The notes beneath the pieces were generated by a model. That model was not told the origin of the DNA, ran no database searches, and saw only the letters and a list, made by a program, of their open reading frames with translations. A program made the position numbers and the translations under genes. Below, piece by piece: positions 53,478-60,945 of a stretch of DNA of 64,000 bases. The stretch covers positions 1-64,000 of the forward strand of contig CAJLGW010000002.1 of NCBI GenBank assembly GCA_905206345.1. The letters are read 5' to 3'. Source of the stretch: an uncultured Sutterella sp. GTDB taxonomy: Bacteria; Pseudomonadota; Gammaproteobacteria; Burkholderiales; Burkholderiaceae_F. Positions within the stretch are counted from its first letter, which is position 1; the number at the start of each line of letters is the position of its first letter.

Positions 53478-55727
53478 TCACTTGAAAAGCTTTAATCTCA
53501 AAGCGTTCATCACCACAGAGGTTGATGAAAGCGCCATGGCGGTTCCTGCAATCATGGGCGAGAGCATGGGACCATCAAAGAGCGCATGCAAAAGGCCCAT
53601 TGCCACGGGAATTCCCAAAATGTTATACCCGAAGGCCCAACCAAGATTTTGGTAGATATTGCGTAACGCTGCTTTGGATAAACGCAAGGCGGTCAACACC
53701 GATTCAAGGCCGTGACGCATTAAAATCAAGTCACCGGCCTGCGCACTCACGTCCACCCCTTCAGCCACGGCAATACCGGTATTGGCTTGTGCAAGTGCCG
53801 GCGCATCGTTTAAACCATCGCCAACCATGGCCACTTTCAAGCCCTTGGCTTGAAGCTCACCAATGATTCTTGCCTTGTCTTGAGGCAACACTTCTGCATG
53901 AATTTCTTCAATCCCCAACGTTTGAGCAATGTGTTCAGCCGTGTTGCGATTATCCCCCGTGATCATCAACGTACGAATACCCAATTGATGCAAGGCTTTA
54001 ATTACTTGATTGGATTCCGGACGCACAACGTCACTGATCGCAAAAATTGCGGCCAATCGTTGATCTCGCGATAACAAAAGCGCGGTCTTCGCTTCTTTTA
54101 AGAGTTCTTCCAAGAAAGGCATCCCTTCGGCAATGTCCACGTTCATCTCATGCATTAAACGCACGTTGCCTAAAAGGATTTGATGGCCGTTGACTTCAGC
54201 ACCAATCCCCATGCCGGGATAAACCGTGGGTTGAACGTCCAACACCTCGCGTGTATTGGCCTTGGCAAACGCTTTACCCAACGGATGCTCACTGCGCGTT
54301 TCCACACAATCGGCCCACCAAAGAGCATCGCTTTGAGTGACGGAACCAAAAGTCTTCGTTTGCAAAACTCGCGGTTCACCCAAAGTTAACGTCCCCGTTT
54401 TATCAAAAGCGACAACATCAACTTTAGCGGCCATTTCTAGGGCTGCCGCATTTTTAATCAGAACGCCCAACTGGGCACCACGCGCCGTTGCCACCATGAT
54501 CGAGGTGGGCGTGGCTAACCCCATGGCGCACGGACAAGCAATCACCAAGACACTAATCATTGCCTTCACGGCTAAAGAAAGTGGTTCATCGGAGAAAATC
54601 GCCCAGGCGAAAAAGGTCAACAAGGAAAGCGCCATGACGGCGGGCACAAAGTAAAAACTCACGCGGTCGGCAAGTGAGGCAACCGGCGCTTTTGTGCCTT
54701 GAGCGGAACGCACCATACGAATCATTTGCGCTAAAACCGTGTCGTTGCCCAAGTGCGTCACTTTGAGAATTAAGGGGTTGGAGCCATTGACACTGCCCGC
54801 AATCACCTTATCGCCCAACGTTACCGCCACGGGCAGTGCTTCACCCGTTAAAAGCGAAGCGTCGACTTCACTTTGCCCCTCAACGATTTCACCGTCAACC
54901 GGAATGCGTTCTCCGGGCTTAACCAACACTTGATCGTCCAAGCGAAGCGTCTTGATTTCCACTTCGGTGGCTTGCCCATTTTCCCAACGTCGTGCCGTTT
55001 GAGGCACTAAGCGAATTAAGGAGCCTACGGCTTCACTCGCATGGCGCTTCGAACGAGCCTCCATGTATTGGCCAATAGAGATCATTGCCAACAAAACGCC
55101 TGCCGATTCAAAGTAAAGGTTATGAACGGCCGCAACGTCGCCTGCCACAATCGTCACCCAAGAGTAAAGCGAATACAAAAAGGCTGCGCCCGTGCCCACG
55201 GCCACAAGGCTATCCATGTTAGGCGCGCCGTTAAATAAACTCTTTAACCCGTCACGATAAAAGTGTCGACCAAAATACAAAATGGGCGCTACCAAAATCA
55301 ATTGCAACGTGGCAAATCCGGTCGCTTGCGTATGAGGATCAATAAAAGATGGCAATGGCAAGCCCACCATTGCCCCCATGGAGACGTACAAAAGAATCGT
55401 TGCCAGCAAAATCATCGGCCAAAGAGCTTTGAGCTGTTGACGCAGATCGGCCACCGCCTTTTGCTGGTCAGCCTGCCAAGCCGCCACCAAGTCTTCATCT
55501 TCATCGAGTACGGCACCAAAGCCCAACTTCTGAATCTTGGCAATGATGGTGTTTAACGCCGTCTCACGATCCTCTTCTTCACCCAATAAAACGCTTGCAC
55601 GGTTCGTCGGCAAACTCACGTTAATCGACTTGACGCTCTCGAGCTTACCCACCACGCGTTCAATACGTGATGAGCAAGCCGCGCAATGCATACCACTAAT
55701 TTTCAGATCGACCCGCACGTCAGGCAT
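53478..55727 (-). CDS. copA: Copper-exporting P-type ATPase CopA
   Basis: A 749-residue P1B-type ATPase. One N-terminal metal-binding domain has GMHCAACSSRIERV (residues ~12-25). The membrane Cys-Pro-Cys is in VLVIACPCAMGLATPTS, the actuator motif TGEALPV, phosphorylation site DKTGTLTLG, SEHPLGKAF, and GDGLNDAPALAQA complete the set. It pumps Cu(I) out of the cytoplasm. A perfect 21-bp palindrome lies in its promoter. It is divergent from a copper-chaperone-like gene. Confidence 0.95.
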   Translation of the reverse strand: MPDVRVDLKISGMHCAACSSRIERVVGKLESVKSINVSLPTNRASVLLGEEEDRETALNTIIAKIQKLGFGAVLDEDEDLVAAWQADQQKAVADLRQQLKALWPMILLATILLYVSMGAMVGLPLPSFIDPHTQATGFATLQLILVAPILYFGRHFYRDGLKSLFNGAPNMDSLVAVGTGAAFLYSLYSWVTIVAGDVAAVHNLYFESAGVLLAMISIGQYMEARSKRHASEAVGSLIRLVPQTARRWENGQATEVEIKTLRLDDQVLVKPGERIPVDGEIVEGQSEVDASLLTGEALPVAVTLGDKVIAGSVNGSNPLILKVTHLGNDTVLAQMIRMVRSAQGTKAPVASLADRVSFYFVPAVMALSLLTFFAWAIFSDEPLSLAVKAMISVLVIACPCAMGLATPTSIMVATARGAQLGVLIKNAAALEMAAKVDVVAFDKTGTLTLGEPRVLQTKTFGSVTQSDALWWADCVETRSEHPLGKAFAKANTREVLDVQPTVYPGMGIGAEVNGHQILLGNVRLMHEMNVDIAEGMPFLEELLKEAKTALLLSRDQRLAAIFAISDVVRPESNQVIKALHQLGIRTLMITGDNRNTAEHIAQTLGIEEIHAEVLPQDKARIIGELQAKGLKVAMVGDGLNDAPALAQANTGIAVAEGVDVSAQAGDLILMRHGLESVLTALRLSKAALRNIYQNLGWAFGYNILGIPVAMGLLHALFDGPMLSPMIAGTAMALSSTSVVMNALRLKLFK

Positions 55728-55765
55728 GACGGACTCCTTTGACTATCAACTAATGTGCACTCTAC

Positions 55766-55786
55766 ACCTTAAAGTTACTTTAAGGT
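55766..55786 (-). promoter_or_regulatory. MerR-type operator of copA
   Basis: ACCTTAAAGT-T-ACTTTAAGGT is a perfect 10-1-10 palindrome 39 bp before the copA ATG. On the minus strand TTGCAA flanks it on one side and a -10-like TGTAGA/TAGAGT on the other, giving the long (19-21 bp) spacer typical of promoters activated by MerR-family regulators such as CueR or SoxR. No merR-type gene is in the window. Confidence 0.7.
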
Positions 55787-55808
55787 TGCAAGTAATTGTA
55801 ATGTTTTA

Positions 55809-55836
55809 TTTGAGAATGAATCTCATTTGATATAAT
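55809..55836 (+). promoter_or_regulatory. copZ promoter overlapped by a Fur-like dyad
   Basis: TATAAT (55831-55836) with TTTGAG (55809-55814) at 16 bp. The dyad TGAGA-ATGAA-TCTCA (55811-55825) lies in the spacer and agrees at 11 of 14 positions with the 7-1-7 Fur box, so metal-dependent repression is possible. Confidence 0.5.
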
Positions 55837-55867
55837 TCTAGAGAAAAGTTCTTTTGGAGACAAAAAA

Positions 55868-56098
55868 ATGAACAAGATTCAAGTTGAAGGTATGCACTGC
55901 CAAAATTGTGTTGCTGCGGTTAAAGAAGCGCTCGAAGCCCTTCCGGGTGCCAAGGGTGTGACCGTTGATTTGGCCACGGGCGAAGCCCGCTGGGAAGCCA
56001 TGGGCGTTGATATGCCGAAGGTGAAAGAAGCCATCGAAGACATCGGGTTTGGCGTGGCTTGCGAAGAAAAGACCTGTTGCTGCTGTCGCCACAAATAA
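55868..56098 (+). CDS. Heavy-metal-associated (copper chaperone-like) protein with Cys-rich tail
   Basis: A 76-residue HMA-domain protein with the metal site GMHCQNC (residues ~8-14) and fold residues VTVDLATGEARWE and AIEDIGFGV. It ends in ACEEKTCCCCRHK, adding five cysteines and a histidine beyond the normal domain, which could bind extra metal. It probably carries Cu(I) to CopA, encoded divergently. No ordinary terminator with a T run is seen on its own strand. Confidence 0.87.
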   Translation: MNKIQVEGMHCQNCVAAVKEALEALPGAKGVTVDLATGEARWEAMGVDMPKVKEAIEDIGFGVACEEKTCCCCRHK

Positions 56099-56102
56099 CA
56101 CC

Positions 56103-56142
56103 AAAACAAAGGCCTGCTGAGGCGATATGCTGCAGCAGGCCT
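56103..56142 (-). terminator. Terminator of the rubrerythrin gene
   Basis: A perfect 10-bp stem AGGCCTGCTG/CAGCAGGCCT (56110-56119 with 56133-56142); on the minus strand it is followed by TTTGTTTT. Confidence 0.8.
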
Positions 56143-56173
56143 GACTTAACTAAGCTTTCTAAAAAGAATCGGC

Positions 56174-56713
56174 TTAGTAGTTTTGTGCCAATACTTCAAA
56201 GTAGGCTTGCGGGTGAGCGCAGACCGGGCAGAGTTCCGGAGCTTGCTTACCGAAGTGGATATGACCGCAGTTGTTGCACTTCCACATCACGTCACCGTCA
56301 CGCGTAAAGACCATACCGCCCTTAACACGTTCCAACAACTTCAAATAGCGAGCTTCGTGTTCTTTTTCCACGGCACCTACGCCTTCGAATAACACAGCGA
56401 TATCGTCAAAACCTTCTTCGCGAGCTTCGCGGGCCATACGTTCATACATATCGGTCCATTCGAAGTTTTCGCCATTGGCAGCGTCTTGTAAATTCACTTC
56501 AGTGGTCGGCACTTTGCCGTCGTGTAAGAGCTTGAACCAAAGCTTGGCGTGTTCTTCTTCATTCTTTGCCGTTTCAGCAAAAATATTGGAGATTTGAACG
56601 TAGCCGTCTTTCTTGGCTTGGCTAGCGTAGTAGGTGTACTTGTTACGAGCTTGAGATTCACCAGCGAAAGCATCCCACAAGTTCTTCTCGGTCTTGGTAC
56701 CTTTGAGTTCCAT
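56174..56713 (-). CDS. Rubrerythrin
   Basis: A 179-residue rubrerythrin. The four-helix di-iron domain has NLWDAFAGESQARNKYTYYA, AETAKNEEEHAKLWFKLL and VGAVEKEHEARYLKLLE; the C-terminal rubredoxin-like iron site has CNNCGHIHFG and CPVCAHPQAYF. It reduces hydrogen peroxide, mainly in anaerobes and microaerophiles. A strong GAAGGAGA ribosome site precedes the ATG. Confidence 0.95.
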   Translation of the reverse strand: MELKGTKTEKNLWDAFAGESQARNKYTYYASQAKKDGYVQISNIFAETAKNEEEHAKLWFKLLHDGKVPTTEVNLQDAANGENFEWTDMYERMAREAREEGFDDIAVLFEGVGAVEKEHEARYLKLLERVKGGMVFTRDGDVMWKCNNCGHIHFGKQAPELCPVCAHPQAYFEVLAQNY

Positions 56714-56890
56714 AATGATTTTCTCCTTCGGAAACAGAATGAATTCCTGCTATCTATATTAAGTGATTTAGAGAAAAGATGTGAATCAAAGATTAAAGAA
56801 AGTTATGGGTGCAATAGTTTGCAACACTATTGCTAGCGACAGAAACAAAAAAAAGGAACCTCACGGCTCCCTCTTCAAAAAAATCTTAAG

Positions 56891-56967
56891 TGGTGCGCCG
56901 GGTAGGATTCGAACCCGCGACCCCCTGGTTCGTAGCCAGGTACTCTATCCAACTGAGCTACCGGCGC
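56891..56967 (-). tRNA. tRNA-Arg(ACG)
   Basis: A 77-nt tRNA with acceptor GCGCCGG/CCGGCGC, D arm AGCTCAGTTGGATAGAGT, anticodon stem-loop CTGGCTACGAACCAG with ACG (read as ICG), T loop GTTCGAATC and encoded CCA. Confidence 0.97.
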
Positions 56968-56982
56968 ACTTAAGAATTTGGT

Positions 56983-57010
56983 ATTTTAATGTTATTTAGA
57001 ATTTTGTCAA
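56983..57010 (-). promoter_or_regulatory. Promoter of tRNA-Arg
   Basis: On the minus strand a consensus TTGACA (57005-57010) and TAAAAT (56983-56988), 16-bp spacer, end 16 bp before the tRNA. Confidence 0.75.
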
Positions 57011-57232
57011 ATTAGAAGTTACCCTTAACACTAATGGAAAGTCTCTAATAATCAATCAGATAGGTAAAAGTGACTATGCAAAATATAAATATTGTTATTT
57101 TTCAACGAGTTAGCTTTTCTGTTATTTTTTAATTGTTAAGACATTGCTTAAAAGCAAATAACGCTCGGATTCCACGAAAAAACGCAAAAGATTTGGTTAA
57201 CATCACCTGAGTGAGTGAAAAACTCTCATTGC

Positions 57233-57263
57233 CGACTGATTATTAAAAAACGACAGTCAGTCG
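57233..57263 (+). promoter_or_regulatory. Hairpin in the ansB leader
   Basis: CGACTGA (57233-57239) pairs with TCAGTCG (57257-57263), 30 bp before the ansB ATG, with an A-rich loop. It may stabilise the mRNA or be an operator. The rest of the 325-bp gap 56968-57292 is AT-rich and, beyond the tRNA promoter, shows no gene. Confidence 0.35.
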
Positions 57264-57292
57264 CATAACTTAACAAATAAAGAGGAGCTGTT

Positions 57293-58336
57293 ATGCAATT
57301 GAAACGTACTTTATTGGCCACTGCTTTGTTGGCCGCTAGTGCTACCGCCATGGCTTTGCCGAACGTTGAAGTTTTGGCTACGGGTGGTACGATCGCCGGT
57401 GCCGGTCAATCCGCTACGGGTACGGCCTACACGGCAGGTAAGGTTTCTGTTAACCATTTGGTCGCTGCCGTTCCTGCATTGGCTGAAGTTGCTAACGTCA
57501 TTCCGAAGCAAGTTGTTCAAATCGGTTCTCAAGACATGACCGATGACGTTTGGTTGAAGCTCGTTAAGACGATTAACGAAGACTGCAACAAGGTCGACGG
57601 TTTCGTGGTTACCCACGGTACGGACACGATGGAAGAAACGTCTTACTTCGTTCATTTGACGGCCAAGTGCAACAAGCCGATCGTTTTCGTCGGCGCTATG
57701 CTCCCGTCTACCGGTTTGTCTGCTGACGGTCCGAAGAACCTCTACAACGCTGTTGTTGTTGCCGCTAGCAAGGAAGCTGCAAACCGTGGCGTGATGGTTG
57801 CTATGGACGACAAGATCATCGGTGCTCGTGACGTTATCAAGACCAACACGACCGCTGTTGAAACGTTCCAAGGTGCTAACTTCGGCACGATGGGCTACAT
57901 CTTCAACTCCAAGGTTCACTTTGGTAACACGCCTGCAACGCCTCACACCACCAAGACGCCGTTTGACGTTTCTAAGTTGAACGCTTTGCCGAAGGTCGGT
58001 ATCGTTTACAACTACTCCAACGTTCCTGCTGAGCCGCTTCAAGCTTTGTTGAAGGCTGGCTACAAGGGTATCGTGACGGCTGGTGTTGGTAACGGTAACA
58101 TCCACAAGAACATCTTCCCGATCCTCGAAAAGGCTGCTAAGGACGGTGTCGCCGTGGTTCGTTCTACGCGCGTTCCGACCGGCTCTGCCACGAAGGCTGC
58201 TGAAATCGATGATGCTAAGTACGGTTTCGTTGCTGGTCAATACTTGAACCCGCAAAAGGCTCGTGTGCTCTTGCAATTGGCTTTGACGAAGACGAGCGAT
58301 CCGAAGAAGATCCAAGAATACTTCGACAAGTACTAA
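57293..58336 (+). CDS. ansB: Type II (periplasmic) L-asparaginase
   Basis: A 347-residue asparaginase with a signal peptide (MQLKRTLLATALLAASATAMA). The catalytic Thr is in EVLATGGTIAGAG, the second Thr-Asp pair in VVTHGTDTMEETSYFVHLT. It hydrolyses asparagine to aspartate and ammonia in the periplasm, feeding aspartate-based anaerobic respiration or nitrogen supply. The gene uses a very narrow set of codons (GCT, GTT, AAC, AAG, GGT), a sign of very high expression. A strong ribosome site (GAGGAG) precedes the ATG. Confidence 0.95.
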   Translation: MQLKRTLLATALLAASATAMALPNVEVLATGGTIAGAGQSATGTAYTAGKVSVNHLVAAVPALAEVANVIPKQVVQIGSQDMTDDVWLKLVKTINEDCNKVDGFVVTHGTDTMEETSYFVHLTAKCNKPIVFVGAMLPSTGLSADGPKNLYNAVVVAASKEAANRGVMVAMDDKIIGARDVIKTNTTAVETFQGANFGTMGYIFNSKVHFGNTPATPHTTKTPFDVSKLNALPKVGIVYNYSNVPAEPLQALLKAGYKGIVTAGVGNGNIHKNIFPILEKAAKDGVAVVRSTRVPTGSATKAAEIDDAKYGFVAGQYLNPQKARVLLQLALTKTSDPKKIQEYFDKY

Positions 58337-58355
58337 TCAGCTAGCTGATTGAGTC

Positions 58356-58392
58356 AATCCCCGGCCTCTTTTGGGAAGCCGGGGAATTTTTT
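58356..58392 (+). terminator. Terminator of ansB
   Basis: TCCCCGGC/GCCGGGGA (58358-58365 with 58378-58385) followed by a run of six T. Confidence 0.92.
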
Positions 58393-58396
58393 CCCG

Positions 58397-58402
58397 TACA
58401 AT
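58397..58402 (+). promoter_or_regulatory. -10 box placed for a leaderless gluQ mRNA
   Basis: TACAAT ends 7 bp before the gluQ ATG and no ribosome site is present, so transcription would start at or next to the A of the ATG. No good -35 is seen at 16-18 bp; TTGGGA lies 20 bp upstream inside the ansB terminator. Confidence 0.4.
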
Positions 58403-58409
58403 TACCCTC

Positions 58410-59270
58410 ATGCAATCTCAATACGTCGGGCGCTTTGCCCCATCCCCTACCGGTCATCTTCATCTAGGAAGTCTTGCAGCTGCCATTGCAAGCTTTGTGG
58501 ATGCGCGTGCACACAACGGTCGTTGGCTTATCCGCATTGAAGACGTCGATCAAACTCGCTGTAAAAAGGAGTGGGCGCAAAGTATTCTTGAGACATTAAA
58601 ACGACTTGAGATGCCGAGCGACTCGCCGATTATTTTTCAAAGCGATCGAGTTGATCGCTATGAAGAAATTCTTGAAAAACTCAAACGTGACGGCCACGTT
58701 TTCGGGTGCTCTTGCTCACGCTCCGACATTAATAAAGCCAACATCAATAGCACCAACCCCAATCACTATCCAGGCACCTGCCGTGCGGGTACAGATAAAC
58801 CCATTCGTGCTTGGCGTTTTTTAACCGACAGTACCCCGATTTCCTTTACCGATCGATGGATGGGCCCCTTCACACAAGACGTTGAAAAAGAAGTGGGCGA
58901 CTTCGTCATTAAACGTGCCGATGGCCTTTTTGCTTATCAATTGGCGGTCATTGTTGACGATCACGATCAAGGGATTAATCACATTGTCAGAGGCGCTGAC
59001 CTCATCGATAACACGGCGCGCCAAATTGCCATCTATCGCGCTTTGGACTTCCCCGTTCCTCACTACATGCACATTCCTTTGGTCTTAAACGATCGAAGTG
59101 AAAAATTAAGTAAACAAGCCGGCGCTACACCACTTACGGATGACTTATTGGCACAGTGTGAATGGGTCTGGACTTTCTTTGGATTCCCCAGAATTGGTGC
59201 AGATTCCCTTGATGCGTTTTATCGTGTGGCCACCGAGCTGTGGCAAGAGCGATTAAAGAAAACCAGTTAG
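58410..59270 (+). CDS. gluQ: Glutamyl-Q tRNA(Asp) synthetase
   Basis: A 286-residue paralogue of the glutamyl-tRNA synthetase catalytic domain. The nucleotide-binding start is YVGRFAPSPTGHLHLGSLAAA (in part, residues ~4-24), RIEDVDQTRC follows, and SEKLSKQAGA is the KMSKS-type loop. It attaches glutamate to queuosine in tRNA-Asp. The zinc-binding Cys residues in VFGCSCSRSDI and GTCRAG are kept. ATG at 58410 is chosen since codons upstream cover the ansB terminator. Confidence 0.93.
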   Translation: MQSQYVGRFAPSPTGHLHLGSLAAAIASFVDARAHNGRWLIRIEDVDQTRCKKEWAQSILETLKRLEMPSDSPIIFQSDRVDRYEEILEKLKRDGHVFGCSCSRSDINKANINSTNPNHYPGTCRAGTDKPIRAWRFLTDSTPISFTDRWMGPFTQDVEKEVGDFVIKRADGLFAYQLAVIVDDHDQGINHIVRGADLIDNTARQIAIYRALDFPVPHYMHIPLVLNDRSEKLSKQAGATPLTDDLLAQCEWVWTFFGFPRIGADSLDAFYRVATELWQERLKKTS

Positions 59271-59372
59271 AAATCCCCGTAATAATTGCGGGGATGAATT
59301 ACTGCAATTCATAATAATTATTGATATAATGTAGCATCAACCAATGATCTTTCATTCTATTGGGGTTATCAA

Positions 59373-60692
59373 GTGATTATCGGGCGTAAATTCAAAGCTA
59401 AGTTTGTCGATGACGCATCACGCAGTGCCTACTTCACGTTTTCTGCTGCACAAATGCTCGTTTACAACGCTTCGGTTGAAGAGGCTCGATATTTCGAATC
59501 CTTTGACCGAAAGTTCATCTCTTCCGTTCCTCGTCCCGAGGTCGATCAAAAGTATTCTCACATGATCGATTTTGCCGTTGTTCCTTGGGTTAAACGCGTT
59601 CCCAGTGGTGTCTATGGTGTCGGTGCTTATCTTCATTATCAGGCCTACAAGCGTTTTCAAAAAGGACTGACGTCTAAACCTCGTGTTCATCCCATCAAAA
59701 ACGCTGACCGCCATTTGCTTTTGACGAAATCGTATTTTTCAATTCGAAAACTCAAAGCTCAATGGTATGAATTGATGTTTGGCAGTAAATCTAAACCGGG
59801 TGGCCGTATGCTTTTCAAAGCTCACCAATCGTTTGAGATGCCGGTCACGGTTTACGTAACCTGTCGTCAACGTGCATTGACCGTCTCGTTCAATTTCGAT
59901 GATGGTCAATACCCGGAGACCGATCAGGAGATGGCCGATCGCTTGGCCATGATGGGCTATGAGGAATTGTTGGATAAAACGTTAGGATTTGATCGTGGTG
60001 TGGCGCGCAAAATTCAATCAAGTTGTGGCGAGCATTATGAATTGCTCGACATTCAACAAGAGCGAATCAAGCGTAAACAACGCGGTCGCAAGCACTACCA
60101 AAGAATTTTGGCTCGCCGACAAAAAGGTAGTCAAAACAGTCGAAAGATGCGACGTCGAGTAGCACGAAGTTTTCAGTATGAGAGCAATGTGCGACAAGAC
60201 TTTGCTCATCAAGTCAGTCATCAATTGGCCTCGCAACCGGATATTGAACTTTTCGTTTTTGAAGATCTCAATATCAAGGGGATGACGGCCAAGCCCAAGG
60301 CAAAGTACGATGCCAACGGTAAACCGTTGCGCAATGGTGCAAAAGCCAAGGCAGGGCTGACGAAAGGAATCTTAGGCAGTGCATGGGCAAAAACTCAAGC
60401 CTATTTGAAGTACAAGGCACGTTGCCGGCATAAGCTGGTGATTGAAGTGCCGAGTGCTTACACCTCGCAAAAGTGCAGCCACTGCGGTTGCACTGCAAAA
60501 GAAAATCGATTGAGTCAATCGGTCTTCCGCTGCACACGTTGCCAGATGAACATGAATGCCGATGAGAATGCGGCGCTCAATATCCGCCAAGCTGGTGCTT
60601 GGCTGGTGAGTCAAGGACAATGGTCAGAGAAAAAGGTGAAACGATTATTGAGAGTGAAGTCGGCCAAACCGACTGCACTCTCAGTGACGTAA
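59373..60692 (+). CDS. tnpB: TnpB-type RNA-guided nuclease (IS605 OrfB family)
   Basis: A 439-residue TnpB. The RuvC-like catalytic acids all appear: Asp207 (LGFDRGVA), Glu297 (FVFEDLNIKGM) and Asp397 (MNADENAALNI). A zinc ribbon is formed by Cys368, Cys371, Cys387 and Cys390. The N-terminal half has the basic helix-turn-helix and wedge character of the family. Known relatives cut DNA with a guide RNA made from the element's right end and thereby help keep the element in place. GTG start at 59373; an ATG in this frame is not available near the conserved start. It appears intact. Confidence 0.9.
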   Translation: MIIGRKFKAKFVDDASRSAYFTFSAAQMLVYNASVEEARYFESFDRKFISSVPRPEVDQKYSHMIDFAVVPWVKRVPSGVYGVGAYLHYQAYKRFQKGLTSKPRVHPIKNADRHLLLTKSYFSIRKLKAQWYELMFGSKSKPGGRMLFKAHQSFEMPVTVYVTCRQRALTVSFNFDDGQYPETDQEMADRLAMMGYEELLDKTLGFDRGVARKIQSSCGEHYELLDIQQERIKRKQRGRKHYQRILARRQKGSQNSRKMRRRVARSFQYESNVRQDFAHQVSHQLASQPDIELFVFEDLNIKGMTAKPKAKYDANGKPLRNGAKAKAGLTKGILGSAWAKTQAYLKYKARCRHKLVIEVPSAYTSQKCSHCGCTAKENRLSQSVFRCTRCQMNMNADENAALNIRQAGAWLVSQGQWSEKKVKRLLRVKSAKPTALSVT

Positions 60693-60848
60693 ACGTAGGG
60701 GTGGATCGCCCCGATTCGATGCCTGTGGAGCTTATGTGTGCTCAAAGGGAGTTATCCCTAAGAGTCAAATCAGCAACGAAGCAGGAAAGTGGTCTCGCAA
60801 GAGCTACTGAATTAGAAGCTTCCCTTTTCAAAGGGGAGTAGATCACAG
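60560..60848 (+). ncRNA. Predicted omega RNA (TnpB guide) at the element's right end
   Basis: In this family the guide RNA spans the last part of tnpB and the non-coding right end, its last ~20 nt being the flanking guide. Here 60693-60848 is non-coding, structured and ends in a hairpin (60819-60838). Position and the known biology suggest the RNA; the 5' limit is a guess. Confidence 0.5.
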
Positions 60849-60945
60849 TGTGATAACAGTTAACTCACTTGAGAACTTCCCCTATATCATCCCCAAAATT
60901 TCAGTACGATAATGACTACGTTCTTTGATTAAAAGGAAGTTCTCA

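Larger units (their letters stand above)
59272..60848 (+). mobile_element. Solitary tnpB element of the IS200/IS605 superfamily (IS1341-like)
   Basis: A tnpB gene with no tnpA. The left flank holds two short hairpins (59273-59295 and 59294-59312), and the right end a CTTCCCTTT/AAAGGGGAG hairpin followed by TAGATCAC, the type of structured end seen in this superfamily, which has no terminal inverted repeats or target duplications. Boundaries are approximate. With no tnpA it can move only if a transposase is supplied elsewhere. Confidence 0.7.

Noticed and set aside
57311..58315. A 334-codon open frame antisense to ansB
   Set aside because: It comes from the extreme codon bias of ansB. The translation is Arg/Ser/Val-rich with no domain, and there is no ribosome site.
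60599..60841. An 80-codon frame overlapping the end of tnpB
   Set aside because: It covers the structured right end of the element and the predicted guide RNA, and has no protein-like features.
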